Shown: positions 1-8,440 of the stretch, piece after piece
How the letters are laid out: every line of letters starts with the position of its first letter
Numbering within the stretch: the first letter of the stretch is position 1
Source of the DNA: Actinoplanes cyaneus
GTDB taxonomy: Bacteria; Actinomycetota; Actinomycetes; Mycobacteriales; Micromonosporaceae
DNA: 64,000 bases
Assembly (NCBI RefSeq): GCF_016862095.1
Contig: NZ_BOMH01000037.1
Span: 1-64,000 of the forward strand
Direction: 5' to 3'
Position numbers and translations under genes: made by a program
The notes under the pieces: model-generated
Seen by the model: the letters and a program-made list of their open reading frames with translations, nothing else
Database searches by the model: none
Told to the model about the DNA's origin: nothing

Positions 1-21
1 ACACGCGCAGCGTGGAGGGAA

Positions 22-52
22 TCTCCGTCCTTCAGGGCGGAGAGGATGTCAA
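22..52 (+). mobile_element. Right end of an IS200/IS605-type element
   Basis: A 9-bp stem (22-30 with 35-43, one G-T pair) with loop TTCA is followed directly by GGATGTCAA (44-52). This stem-loop plus GGATGTCAA ending is the typical right end of IS605-family elements that carry TnpB, where it also forms the 3' end of the omega RNA. The transposase body would lie before base 1. The element boundary is near base 52, so an ATG at 46 inside it is probably not the start of the next gene. Confidence 0.7.
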
Positions 53-63
53 GCTGCGCCGCG

Positions 64-807
64 ATGGTGAACCTGGTGCATCTCACTCCCGCAGACCGGG
101 CGCGGCGGATCGTTCGCTCCGGCGTTGCCGCACGCAGTTCCGGCGGGGCCGGTGAACGGGGCGTCTACTGCATGCCGGTGCTCACCTCCTACACGCTCAC
201 CCACCAGTGGGTACGCGAGCTGCGGCGCTGGCACCCGGGTGTGCTCGCCGCCGTGGACGTCCGCGTTTCCGACGACGAGCCGGTCCTGGTCGGCCGGTAC
301 AACCGGGAGCCGGAGCGCTGCCCGGCCGCGCGGGCCGTTGCCCTGGTGCGCGAGGCAGCCGATCCGCGTGGCTTCGAGATCTTCGTGCCCCGTGCGATCT
401 CGGCCGGCGAAGTGCGTCGCATCCGGAGCGTGGCGCAGGGCATCGGCTGGCGGCACAAGCCGGACGCGCACGGGGTCCGGCCGTGTACCTGTCCGGCCTG
501 CATTCAACCCGGCACCCCCAAGGTGGCCCGGCTGCGTCGCCGGCTGCCGGACGAGGACTTCCGGGCCCGCAAGACCAAGCCGGAGCTGATGGCGCAGCTG
601 CGCGGCGCGGCGACGGTGGAGGACGTCCTCGACGCACTGTGGGGGCTCGGCGCGCGCAGCCGGGGCGGCGCCGAAGAGCTCGGGTTCCTCGCCGGCCACC
701 CCGACCCGGACGTACGTGAGGTGCTCTACGACGTGCTGGAGTCCTATCGCGGCAAGCCCGCCCGCGAGTTACGGGCCCGGCTGCTGAGCAACGCTGACTG
801 GCTCTGA
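64..807 (+). CDS. Hypothetical protein, possible ART-like N-terminus and helical C-terminus
   Basis: A 247-residue protein that I cannot assign to a named family. I start it at ATG 64 because the in-frame ATG at 46 lies within the insertion-sequence end. The N-terminus reads VNLVHLTPADRARRIVRSGV, which resembles the opening of ADP-ribosyltransferase-like folds (DarT/RNA 2'-phosphotransferase type: H-L-T then an R-x-I-x-x-x-G helix). The similarity is short and no catalytic set can be confirmed. A CxC-x2-C cluster (CTCPAC) near residue 146 could bind metal. The last ~60 residues are helical and HEAT-like (HPDPDVREVLYDVLESY). Function unknown. It stands alone next to the mobile-element end. Confidence 0.6.
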   Translation: MVNLVHLTPADRARRIVRSGVAARSSGGAGERGVYCMPVLTSYTLTHQWVRELRRWHPGVLAAVDVRVSDDEPVLVGRYNREPERCPAARAVALVREAADPRGFEIFVPRAISAGEVRRIRSVAQGIGWRHKPDAHGVRPCTCPACIQPGTPKVARLRRRLPDEDFRARKTKPELMAQLRGAATVEDVLDALWGLGARSRGGAEELGFLAGHPDPDVREVLYDVLESYRGKPARELRARLLSNADWL

Positions 808-1002
808 CCGTTCGCGTCGGTCCGCTCGGGACGCACCTCGGTCCTGCCGGGGTGGTTGACCTGCGCCTCAGGGATTCCACAGCCGAACCGTCGGGGGTTC
901 CCCGCGATGGTTTCGCGGCGAACAGGTGAAGGTCAGCGCGACAGCGACTGACGGGCCTCCACATTGTTCGCACTCGTGAAGATCATCGATGAAGGGAGAC
1001 GC

Positions 1003-1434
1003 GTGAAGCGTTTCGTCAATCTGGTAGCGACAACGGTCGCGGCATCCGCGATGGCGCTGGCGGCCGTGGTGCTGACCACCGGTCCGGCCACCGCGGCGCC
1101 GGCGGCTGCCGCAGCCGTGGACACCTGCCACCACGCCACGCTCGGCGGCACCTACATCTGTGACTACGGCGTGGCCACGGCCACCCTGGCCGACGGCCGC
1201 AAGCAGGTCTTCGTGGTGGGCCCCAACCACGCCGTCTATTCCCGCTGGCAGCTCGGCGGCGGCACCTGGAACGATTCCTGGTACAGCCTGGACGGCAACG
1301 TCTGGAGCCCGGTGCAAGTCCACCACAACGACACGAACCACATCCTCATCGAAGTGACGGGTTCGGACGGCGACCGCTACTACCGCCACCGGAACGGCAC
1401 CACCGGGGTGTGGAATGCGTGGACGCACGTCTGA
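1003..1434 (+). CDS. Small secreted beta-rich protein
   Basis: A 143-residue protein starting at GTG 1003, chosen because GAAGGGAG (991-998) is well placed as ribosome binding site and because the N-terminus then reads as a signal peptide (KRF, then a hydrophobic stretch ending GPATAAPA). The mature part has two Cys near its N-terminus (CHHATLGGTYIC, a likely disulfide) followed by repeated aromatic beta-strand motifs (VFVVGPNHAVYSRWQLGG, WNDSWYSLDG, YYRHRNGTTG). These look like two blades of a PLL/tectonin-type propeller lectin, which is an inference. It is transcribed alone and followed by a strong terminator. Confidence 0.75.
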   Translation: MKRFVNLVATTVAASAMALAAVVLTTGPATAAPAAAAAVDTCHHATLGGTYICDYGVATATLADGRKQVFVVGPNHAVYSRWQLGGGTWNDSWYSLDGNVWSPVQVHHNDTNHILIEVTGSDGDRYYRHRNGTTGVWNAWTHV

Positions 1435-1449
1435 CCAGCCCTGTTCCTG

Positions 1450-1482
1450 AACAGCCCCCGCCGTCCGGCGGGGGCTGTTTCC
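1450..1482 (+). terminator. Rho-independent terminator
   Basis: A perfect 13-bp stem (1450-1462 with 1467-1479) closes a 4-nt loop and is followed by T residues. It starts 15 bp after the stop codon of the secreted protein gene. Confidence 0.85.
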
Positions 1483-1859
1483 CGTGTCCTCCGGGCCAGG
1501 CCGTGCGCTGGTCGTCGTCGAGTGCGTCGACCGGGCCGCGTCAGCGCGGGGTCCGGGGGCAGGCGGTGGCAAGGCTGCCGCGCTGGGTTCTGAGCAGCCG
1601 GGCGTGCTCCACCTTCTCCCGCGGGTCCGCGACCGGCCGGCCGACGTGACGGCGCGGGCGTGCGCGGCGCGTTCCGCGAAGCAGGAACGCGACCTGGCCC
1701 GTGCCGCCGGTGTCGCGCGCAACGCGGTCGGACCCTCGCGGTCACCTCCGTCCGCCTCGCGGCCGAAGCAGGCGCCACCTGGTCCAACTACGTCATTGGC
1801 AACCGAGACCAGTAGGTGCGCCACACCGGAGAGGTGGCCACTCGCGCGAAGGTGGAGCG
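1483..1859. other. Gap without a supported gene; possible coding remnant
   Basis: No intact gene can be supported. On the plus strand around 1672-1730 a frame reads AKQERDLARAAGVARNAV, and after a frame change 1760-1815 reads VRLAAEAGATWSNYVIGNRD before TAG. Both have actinobacterial codon bias and look like pieces of one small degraded gene. I do not recognise the parent family. Confidence 0.3.
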
Positions 1860-2537
1860 CTACGCCAGCGGCGAGGGATAGCCGATATGAGACAGGTCGG
1901 CGAGGAGTGCGGCTGTCGATCGGTCAGCGTTCAGGCACCGCACCAAGCTCGGGGTCAGCGGGGTCAACGCGAAGACCTCACGGACGGCGTCAAGATCTAC
2001 TGTCTTGCCGTAGTAGTCCTCGGCGAAGCCGTGGTAGGCCAGGCCTGTCGGATCGAGCAGCACAGAAAACAGCCGCTCGGCGCCATCAGGATCGGGACGG
2101 TCGGGAAAGTCGATGTCGCCGGCATGCCACCGGTCGTCGTCGGTTCGCCGCCACAGACAGACCGTCGCTTCCAGCGTGCCTTCGTAACTGAACGCAGGTT
2201 CGTTCACCGCGGCAGAGAACACGTCCGGCACCGTGTCGACCAGTCCCGGCCACAACTCCTCGTCGTTCACGGCTGGGCTCATCGAAGACTCATGATCGAA
2301 CCCCCGAAGGAAAGCGCCCGCGGGCGAGAACACGATCGACCAGGCGTCCCCCGAGCCGTTGTCCATCGACGCCAGTTCCTCGTCCTCGGACCAGGCCGAC
2401 GTGAACGAGTAGTACCGAGACTCCTCCTCCGGACTCAGGATCGCCTCCAGCACCGCCAACGCGCGACAGCGCTCCCGCAGAGTCGCGATGTCCGGCAGGC
2501 TTCGAGCAACATCATGAGCGGTCACAGCCATATTCAA
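1860..2537 (-). CDS. Hypothetical protein
   Basis: A 225-residue soluble acidic protein with no signal peptide or membrane segment. It contains motifs SWSEDEELASMDNGSGD-like at ~48-63 and WHAGDIDFPDRPDPDGAERL near residue 145, and ends in a small helical domain. The overall look is that of actinobacterial proteins often found near polymorphic-toxin immunity genes (SUKH-like), but I cannot name a Pfam family. It is isolated: a gap lies upstream, and downstream the nearest gene is divergent remnant sequence. Function unassigned. Confidence 0.65.
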   Translation of the reverse strand: MNMAVTAHDVARSLPDIATLRERCRALAVLEAILSPEEESRYYSFTSAWSEDEELASMDNGSGDAWSIVFSPAGAFLRGFDHESSMSPAVNDEELWPGLVDTVPDVFSAAVNEPAFSYEGTLEATVCLWRRTDDDRWHAGDIDFPDRPDPDGAERLFSVLLDPTGLAYHGFAEDYYGKTVDLDAVREVFALTPLTPSLVRCLNADRSTAALLADLSHIGYPSPLA

Positions 2538-2698
2538 CCCGACGCGCTCGGCCGACCGACTTGCCCCCAGCGCGTCGGGCCAGCAGCAGTCCGGGCAGGT
2601 CTTCCTCCGCCCCGGCGACGAAGCTCGTTGAGGCGGGAACTGGCGACAACTGAACAGGCGATCTCACCAGTCTTCTCACGGCCGGGTCGGTGGAGGGG

Positions 2699-3946
2699 TC
2701 AGAGGCGTTCGATGATGGTGGCGTTGGCGGTGCCGCCGGCCTCGCACATGGTCTGCAGGCCGTAGCGGCCGCCGGTGCGTTCGAGGACGTTGAGCAGGGT
2801 GGTGGCCAGGCGGGCGCCGCTCGCGCCGAGCGGGTGTCCGATGGCGATCGCCCCGCCGTCGACGTTGACCTTGGCCGGGTCGGCGCCGGTCTCGGCCAGC
2901 CAGGCCAGCACGACCGACGAGAACGCCTCGTTGACCTCGAACGCGCCGATGTCGGACAGTGTCAGCCCGGCACGCCGCAGCACCTTGGCGGTGGCCGGGA
3001 TGATGCCGGTCAGCATGTGGATCGGGTCGTCGCCGACCGCGACGGCGGTGTGGATGCGGGCGCGCGGGCGCCAGCCGTTGCGGGCCGCGTTCTCGCTGGT
3101 GGTGACGAGCAGGGCGGCGGCGCCGTCGTTGACCGGGCTGGAGTTGCCGGCGGTCACCTTCCAGTCGATCGCACCGAAACGCCGCTCCCAGCGGGGGTCG
3201 GCGAAGGCGGGTCGCAGCGCGGCCAGGGCGTCGAGGCCGGTGGTGGCTCGCACGGTCTCGTCGGTGTCGAGGAGGGCCTGCGGGTCGCGGTGGGGCGGCG
3301 TGCCGGACGGGACTCTTCCGGCGGGCCCGGTCGCGCCCGTGTGCTCGTACCCGGGAATGGTCGTGATCTGGCTCGTGAATCTGCCCTCTCGCCAGGCGGC
3401 CGTCGCGTTCTGGTGGCTGAGCAGCGCGAACTCGTCGAGTTGGGTGCGGGACAGGGCCCATTTGCGGGCGATCAGCTCGGCCGCCACGCCTTGCGGGATG
3501 AGGCCGCCGTCGTAGCGTCGCGCGATCGACGGGCCGGCGACGTCGCGGCCGAGGGTCTGGCTGCCGATCGGCACGCGTGACATGGATTCCACACCGGACG
3601 CGATGACCAGGTCGTATGCTCCCGCGAGCACGCCCTGGGCGGCGAAGCTGAGTGCCTGCTGGCTGCTGCCGCACTGCCGGTCGACGGTCACGCCGGGCAC
3701 CGACTCGGGGAAGCCGGCGGCGAGCGCGGCGAGGCGGGTGGTGTTCCCGGACTGCTCGCCGACCTGGCCGACGGCGCCGCCGATGATGTCGTCGAGCTGT
3801 GCCGGGTCGAAGCCGGGGACGCGCTCGGTGAGGGCGCGCAGGACGTGGGCGTGCAGCTCGACGGGGTGCACGCCGGCGTAGGCGCCGGATGGTTTGCCCT
3901 TGGCCAGCGGCGTGCGTACCGCGTCGACGATGACGGCGTCTCGCAT
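2699..3946 (-). CDS. Acetyl-CoA C-acyltransferase (thiolase)
   Basis: A 415-residue thiolase. It cleaves 3-ketoacyl-CoA to acetyl-CoA and a shortened acyl-CoA, or condenses them. The acylated nucleophile is Cys92 in VDRQCGSSQQA. NEAF, the active-site His371 in GGAIAIGHPLGASGAR and the second cysteine Cys401 in CEAGGTANA are all present. The start ATG has GGAGG seven bases upstream. It is transcribed divergently from a TetR gene, and two palindromic operators lie between them. This arrangement, with the steroid/fatty-acid style of the sequence (FadA5/FadA6-like), suggests a lipid- or sterol-degradation step induced by an acyl-CoA ligand. The exact substrate is inferred. Confidence 0.92.
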   Translation of the reverse strand: MRDAVIVDAVRTPLAKGKPSGAYAGVHPVELHAHVLRALTERVPGFDPAQLDDIIGGAVGQVGEQSGNTTRLAALAAGFPESVPGVTVDRQCGSSQQALSFAAQGVLAGAYDLVIASGVESMSRVPIGSQTLGRDVAGPSIARRYDGGLIPQGVAAELIARKWALSRTQLDEFALLSHQNATAAWREGRFTSQITTIPGYEHTGATGPAGRVPSGTPPHRDPQALLDTDETVRATTGLDALAALRPAFADPRWERRFGAIDWKVTAGNSSPVNDGAAALLVTTSENAARNGWRPRARIHTAVAVGDDPIHMLTGIIPATAKVLRRAGLTLSDIGAFEVNEAFSSVVLAWLAETGADPAKVNVDGGAIAIGHPLGASGARLATTLLNVLERTGGRYGLQTMCEAGGTANATIIERL

Positions 3947-3969
3947 GACGGAACCTCCGAACAGGGTGG

Positions 3970-4016
3970 CGGACCGATCGGTCCGATACTACCCGTGTCG
4001 CGGACCGCTCGGTCCG
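3970..4016. promoter_or_regulatory. Twin TetR-type operators in divergent promoter region
   Basis: CGGACCGATCGGTCCG (3970-3985) is a perfect 16-bp palindrome. CGGACCGCTCGGTCCG (4001-4016) is the same palindrome apart from the central pair. Their starts are 31 bp apart, about three helical turns, so two dimers would bind the same face. They occupy the whole space between the divergent thiolase and TetR starts. Autoregulation plus repression of the thiolase by this TetR is the expected logic. Confidence 0.85.
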
Positions 4017-4030
4017 TTAAACTGGTCACC

Positions 4031-4567
4031 ATGGCTCGCACCCCGATCCCCGGTACCCGCGACAACATCCTCAGCGCCGCCAGCGACCTGTTCTACCGGC
4101 ACGGCGTCCGCGCTGTCGGGATGGCGCAGGTGATCGAGGCCGCCGGCTGCGGGAAGAATCTGCTCTACCGGCACTTCCCCAGCAAGGCGCACCTCGCCGC
4201 GGCCTACCTGACCCTGGTCCGCGCCCGCCGCGACACGGCGATCGAGGCCGCGCTGACCACCGCCGACGACCCGGCCGGGCAGCTGATCGCCCTGGTCACC
4301 GAGGTCGCCGACCTGGTCCGCAGCCCGGAATACCGGGGGTGCGCCTTCCGCAACCATCTCACCGAGTTCCCCGGCGAGGACGACGAACCGGCCCGGGTCG
4401 CCCGGTCCTACCTGCGGGACACCCGCGCGCAGGTCGACCGGCTCGTCGCCGAGCTCGGCAAGCCGGCGCGTGACGCCGACCGGATCTGGCTGCTGATCGG
4501 CGGCCTGCACGGTGACCCCGCCCAGGCGCCCGTCGCGATCGAGTGGGTCACCGAGCTGGTCCGCTGA
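4031..4567 (+). CDS. TetR/AcrR-family transcriptional repressor
   Basis: A 178-residue regulator. The start is ATG 4031, immediately after the operators; longer frames would run through them. The N-terminal helix-turn-helix is clear (RDNILSAASDLFYRHGVRAV, then VIEAAGCGKNLLYRHFPSK). The C-terminal ligand domain is helical and contains CAFRNHLTEFPGED. It is divergent from the thiolase and most likely represses both genes from the two palindromes. Its 3' end lies 2 bp from the convergent MpaB-like gene. Confidence 0.92.
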   Translation: MARTPIPGTRDNILSAASDLFYRHGVRAVGMAQVIEAAGCGKNLLYRHFPSKAHLAAAYLTLVRARRDTAIEAALTTADDPAGQLIALVTEVADLVRSPEYRGCAFRNHLTEFPGEDDEPARVARSYLRDTRAQVDRLVAELGKPARDADRIWLLIGGLHGDPAQAPVAIEWVTELVR

Positions 4568-4569
4568 GG

Positions 4570-5406
4570 TCAGGGCTTCGGCCCCAGCTCGCTGATCTCG
4601 TAGCCGTCCGGGTAGCTTTTCGCGGTCAGGCCACCGGCGAAGCGCGGAACCGCCCGCGGGCGCCCGAACCGGCGTAGCCCGACAGCCCTGGCCCGCAGCA
4701 CCAGGTGCAACCCGGCCCGCACCGGCCACGGCGGCGCCGGCACCCCGGTCGCGGCCCGCAACCGGTCGTCGTAGAGGGCGCTGAGCACGGCGTTGCGGAG
4801 CCGGCCCCGCTTGACCAGCAGCGCGCGGCCGGCCCGTTCGATCGCGGCGGCCGGCTCGTTCGGCACCAGGTGGGCGGCGTCGTACCCGTCGAACCAGGAC
4901 TCCAGCTCCTCCAGGGTGCCGGGGATGCCGGCCACGTTCATCCGCCGCCCCAGCTCGGCGTAGAACCGGAACGTCGCACGGCGCTCGTGACAGCAGGGGC
5001 GGCGCCAGGCGTACCGGTCCAGCCACCGCAACGGGACGACGACGCAGCAGGCGAGGACGTACAGATACTCCTGCGCGGGCACCTTCCGGTACGGCCGGTG
5101 GATCTGGTTGATCCGGCTGATCGCCGCCCGGCTGCGCGGATGATCGAGGCCGTTGAGGATCAGCTCGTACATCAGCAGGCCGGTGTCGTCGCGGCGCTTC
5201 TGGGTCCGTTCGGTCAGCTCACCGGTCCCGGCCAGGACAGCGGCCACCGCCGGCGTCGAGAACGAGCGGGTGAAACCCAGGTTCAGCCCGAGCTTCAGGT
5301 CGAACGGGAACTCGACCCGCACCATCTGCCGGTAGATGTCCTCGTAGTCGGCGTCCGGGTCGAGGGACTGGACGCGCCGCAGATTGGCGTACCGCACGCG
5401 GTGCAC
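4570..5406 (-). CDS. MpaB-family (DUF2236) oxygenase-like protein
   Basis: A 278-residue protein of the MpaB/DUF2236 family, heme-type oxygenases related to latex-clearing protein and mycophenolic-acid side-chain cleavage enzymes. The start (MHRVRYANLRRVQSLDPDAD) and core (TQKRRDDTGLLMYELI, RINQIHRPYRKVP, VVVPLRWLDRYAW, ELGRRMNVAGIP) match the family in order. The conserved His in NQIHRPY is a likely heme ligand by family analogy. The C-terminal 60 residues are basic and variable. It converges on the TetR gene and may act in the same lipid-degradation context as the thiolase, but no operon link is visible. Confidence 0.8.
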   Translation of the reverse strand: MHRVRYANLRRVQSLDPDADYEDIYRQMVRVEFPFDLKLGLNLGFTRSFSTPAVAAVLAGTGELTERTQKRRDDTGLLMYELILNGLDHPRSRAAISRINQIHRPYRKVPAQEYLYVLACCVVVPLRWLDRYAWRRPCCHERRATFRFYAELGRRMNVAGIPGTLEELESWFDGYDAAHLVPNEPAAAIERAGRALLVKRGRLRNAVLSALYDDRLRAATGVPAPPWPVRAGLHLVLRARAVGLRRFGRPRAVPRFAGGLTAKSYPDGYEISELGPKP

Positions 5407-5591
5407 TGTAGAGCAGCGACGACCGCGCTCTCAGCTCGGCGGGCAGCGTCGGAAATCCGACCGGGCCGCGAGACAGGCCGGATGCCGGGTACATCTGCGT
5501 CAATGTCCGAAGGCCCTTTATCGCCCGGCGCAACTCTGGGACGCTGCTCGTGGTCCCCCGTCGCCGTGGCACTGCTGGGAGGTTGTCGCCC

Positions 5592-6584
5592 GTGGAGGTA
5601 ACCGGCTGGCTGTGGACCGTCACCCTCGTCGGTCTCGGCGCGCTCGTGCTGCTCGACCTCGTGCTGGTCAGCCGCCGCCCGCACGAGCCGTCCCTGCGGG
5701 AGTGCACACTGTGGGTGACCGGCTACGTCGTCCTGGCGATGCTCTTCGCGCTGTTCCTGTGGTGGCATTTCGACGGCGCCGCGGCGGGACAGTACGTGGC
5801 CGGCTGGCTCACCGAGTACAGCCTGTCGGTCGACAACCTCTTCGTCTTCGTGATCATCATGTCGCGGTTCCGGATCGAGCGCCGCCACCAGCAGAAGGTG
5901 CTGCTCGTCGGGATCATCCTGTCGCTGCTGCTGCGCGGCGCGTTCATCGCTCTCGGCACGGCCGCGATCAGCCGGTTCACCTGGGTGTTCTACATCTTCG
6001 GCGGGTTCCTGGTCTACACCGCCGTGAAGGTGTTCGGCTACGAGCAGGAGCCGGAGTACTCCGAGAACCTGCTGGTCCGCTGGGCGCGCCGGGTCCTGCC
6101 GATGACCGGGCAGTACGACGCCGGCCGCCTGCTCACCCGCGACGCCCGCGGCCGCCGCCGGTTCACGCCGCTGATCGTGGTCTTCATCGCGATCGGCACC
6201 ACCGACGTGATCTTCGCGCTGGACTCGCTGCCGGCCATCTTCGGCCTCACCGACCACCCGTACCTGATCTTCACGGCGACGGTCTTCGCGATGATGGGCC
6301 TGCGCCAGCTGTACTTCCTGCTCGGCGGTCTGCTCGACCGGCTCGTCTACCTGTCGATCGGCCTCGGCGTCGTGCTCGGCTTCATCGGCGTCAAACTGAT
6401 CCTGCAGGCCCTGGCCGAGAACAACCTGCCGTTCCTCAACGGCGGCCGCCCGATCGGCTGGGCCCCGCACATCGGCATCGGCTTCTCACTGTCGGTCATC
6501 GCCGGCACCCTCGCGCTGACCGCGATCGCCTCGGTGGTCCGGGCGTGGCTCGACGACCGAGCCGAGGTCACTCACCGTCGCTGA
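5592..6584 (+). CDS. TerC/Alx-family integral membrane protein
   Basis: A 330-residue polytopic membrane protein of the TerC family, implicated in metal (Mn2+) export and tellurite resistance. GTG 5592 is preceded by GGGAGG (5577-5582) at good spacing. About nine hydrophobic helices are seen. Two acidic family motifs are present: SVDNLFVFVII in the third helix and DVIFALDSLPAIF in the middle of the protein, the presumed ion-binding sites. I looked for a manganese (yybP-ykoY) riboswitch upstream and could not support one. The last 17 bp overlap the convergent small gene. Confidence 0.92.
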   Translation: MEVTGWLWTVTLVGLGALVLLDLVLVSRRPHEPSLRECTLWVTGYVVLAMLFALFLWWHFDGAAAGQYVAGWLTEYSLSVDNLFVFVIIMSRFRIERRHQQKVLLVGIILSLLLRGAFIALGTAAISRFTWVFYIFGGFLVYTAVKVFGYEQEPEYSENLLVRWARRVLPMTGQYDAGRLLTRDARGRRRFTPLIVVFIAIGTTDVIFALDSLPAIFGLTDHPYLIFTATVFAMMGLRQLYFLLGGLLDRLVYLSIGLGVVLGFIGVKLILQALAENNLPFLNGGRPIGWAPHIGIGFSLSVIAGTLALTAIASVVRAWLDDRAEVTHRR

Positions 6585-6900
6585 TGCTGCGCCGCTCCCA
6601 GCCGGTGTCGAAGAACGCCGCCACATACTTGTCCGGCAGCAACGCGCTGTCGCGCATCAGCGAGAACACCTCCCCGCCGTGCCCCGGCTCCTCCGGCAGG
6701 TCACACGCCTGCAGCAGCCCGGTGAACACGCACCCGTCGAGGCAGCGCGCATAGTCCGCGGCATCCTGTCCGGCCAGCTCCAGCGCCGCCGGCGCCGACT
6801 CGGCACGCCACAGCGTCAGCCGCTCCTCATAGGTCAGCACGCCGCGCTCCCCGAGATCGAACGCGAAAACCGCCCGCACACCGAACCAGCCCATCGCCAA
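6568..6900 (-). CDS. DUF4288-like small protein
   Basis: A 110-residue soluble protein. The N-terminus (MGWFGVRAVFAFD, then VLTYEERLTLWRAES) matches the DUF4288 pattern WxxVRxxF...YEERxTLWRA, with alanine- and glutamate-rich helix AALELAGQDAADYARCLDG following. The family has no known activity. Two ATGs are possible (codons 1 and 3). Its 3' end overlaps the TerC gene by 17 bp on the opposite strand, so the two transcripts converge. Confidence 0.7.
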   Translation of the reverse strand: MAMGWFGVRAVFAFDLGERGVLTYEERLTLWRAESAPAALELAGQDAADYARCLDGCVFTGLLQACDLPEEPGHGGEVFSLMRDSALLPDKYVAAFFDTGWERRSISDGE

Positions 6901-7160
6901 CAGCTACCACCGGTGTCGATGCACGGCAAGAACAGTCACGGTCAGCGTCGCTGCGCTCGCAGAATCAGATTCATCATTTCCGACCTGGTCCGTGGTCCCG
7001 GTCCGCTGCTCCCGCGGGGACCCTTGCGGGCCTCGCAGGCCGCTGGCGCGGCCAGAACGCGAGGCCCTCCAGGGCGGCCTCCATGGTGGGCACGCTCACC
7101 CCCAAAACCCCGCCCGATGTGCTGGGATGGTCACCCGCCCACCCCCACCGGAGGAGACCC

Positions 7161-8039
7161 GTGCCGACCGACCTCCTGGCGCAGCGATTGTCACAGGCCG
7201 GCATCCGCGACGTCGTCACCGTCGAGCCGGTCAGCGGTGGACTCGCCGCGATCGCCGGGATCGCCCACCGCGACAACGCCCCGCCGGTCTTCGTCAAAGC
7301 CTTCGCCGAGACGCCCGCGGGGGACGCCTTCCGAGCCGAAGCCGAAGGACTCACGGCCCTGCGAGAGCTCGGCGGGCAGGCCACCCCCGACGTGATCGTG
7401 GCCGGTCAGGACGTGCTCGTCCTGTCCCTGCTGCAGCCCCGGCCGGCCGGCGCAGCGTTCTGGGAACGGTTCGCCCACGCCCTGGCCCACCTGCACACCA
7501 GCACCGTCCACCCCCGCTTCGGCTGGCACCGCGACAACTGGCTGGGCCGCCGCCGGCAGTCCAACACGTGGACCGCCGACGGCTTCGCTTTCTTCGCCGA
7601 GCAACGCCTGCTGCGCTGGCTCACCGAACCACGCGTCGAGGCAGCGCTCGGCCCCACCGGCCGGGCCGCCCTGCAACGGCTGTGCGACCGGCTCCCCGAG
7701 CTGCTGCCGGACCGGCCGGCCTGCCTCACCCACGGCGACCTGTGGACCCAGAACGTCCTGGCCACCACCGACGGGCAGGCGGCGCTGATCGACCCGGCCG
7801 TGTCGTACACGTGGGCCGAGGTGGACCTGGCCCACCTCTGGACCACGGCGCCGCCGCCGGAGTCACGCCGCTTCTTCGACGTCTACGCCGAGCTGACCGG
7901 CCTCGACCGCGACTGGCGGGCCCGCATGCCGATCATCCAACTGCGACAGCACCTGGCGGTCGTGGCCCAGTTCGACGACGACTGGGGCGCCGTCGACACG
8001 ATCCGCACCACCCTCGCCCCGTTCCGCCCCCACCCCTGA
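7161..8039 (+). CDS. Fructosamine kinase-family phosphotransferase
   Basis: A 292-residue protein starting at GTG 7161, preceded by GGAGGAGA. It has the fructosamine/ketosamine-3-kinase layout: N-lobe with VFVKAF (Lys46), then the catalytic loop HGDLWTQNVL (191-200, base Asp193) and the metal-binding IDPAVSY (Asp211). The family phosphorylates sugar adducts on proteins so that they fall off (deglycation). Nothing nearby suggests another substrate. It is transcribed alone. Confidence 0.88.
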   Translation: MPTDLLAQRLSQAGIRDVVTVEPVSGGLAAIAGIAHRDNAPPVFVKAFAETPAGDAFRAEAEGLTALRELGGQATPDVIVAGQDVLVLSLLQPRPAGAAFWERFAHALAHLHTSTVHPRFGWHRDNWLGRRRQSNTWTADGFAFFAEQRLLRWLTEPRVEAALGPTGRAALQRLCDRLPELLPDRPACLTHGDLWTQNVLATTDGQAALIDPAVSYTWAEVDLAHLWTTAPPPESRRFFDVYAELTGLDRDWRARMPIIQLRQHLAVVAQFDDDWGAVDTIRTTLAPFRPHP

Positions 8040-8088
8040 CCAGCCCACCCCCGCAACCGCGCCTGACCGGCGCATCGCTTCGCGGCGG

Positions 8089-8250
8089 CGGAAGCCGGCG
8101 GCCACCCGCGGCCGCCGTCTGGCCGCGGTCAGCGCCTTCTACAAGTGGCTCATCTCCGACGACCACACCGAGCGGGCCAACCCGGCCGCGATCGACGCCA
8201 AGCGCAAACCCAAGCCACCCCGGTCACCGAGAGACCGCCTCGCTTCGCGC
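8089..8250 (+). pseudogene. Fragment of a tyrosine recombinase (core-binding domain)
   Basis: Between 8110 and 8220 one frame reads RRLAAVSAFYKWLISDDHTE then RANPAAIDAKRKPKPPRSPR. This is the end of the SAM-like core-binding domain of XerC/D-type integrases (RRLAAV-aFY-wL...NPa). No catalytic domain follows, and the frame has no start codon in reach. It is a remnant of an integrated element. Confidence 0.6.
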
Positions 8251-8362
8251 GGCCCTGACCGCGACGTCGCCGTGCTGGCGGTCCGGGCGGTCATCACGAC
8301 CGTGGCGTGCAGTGGTCACGCGGGCTTCGCGCTGCTTCCGGTCCTGCCGCGGTCACGGCCCC

Positions 8363-8415
8363 GGCTGGTGCTCATGGTCGTTATTCGTCCCTCATAACGA
8401 CCATGAGCACCAGCC
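8363..8415. repeat. 53-bp palindromic repeat, copy A
   Basis: A perfect 22-bp inverted repeat (8363-8384 with 8394-8415) around the 9-nt loop TCGTCCCTC. It lies between converging genes. A second copy at 34633-34685 is identical at 41 of 53 positions, keeps the loop core TTCGTC-CTCAT and also folds. Because paired positions change together, the structure appears conserved. Confidence 0.85.
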
Positions 8416-8440
8416 CGCAAGCGCGCGCATGCCGGGTCTC

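Noticed and set aside
1484..2191. A 235-codon plus-strand frame
   Set aside because: It overlaps the better-supported minus-strand gene at 1860-2537 and has no domain or ribosome binding site.
5407..5591. A yybP-ykoY manganese riboswitch before the TerC-family gene
   Set aside because: The conserved core sequence is not present.
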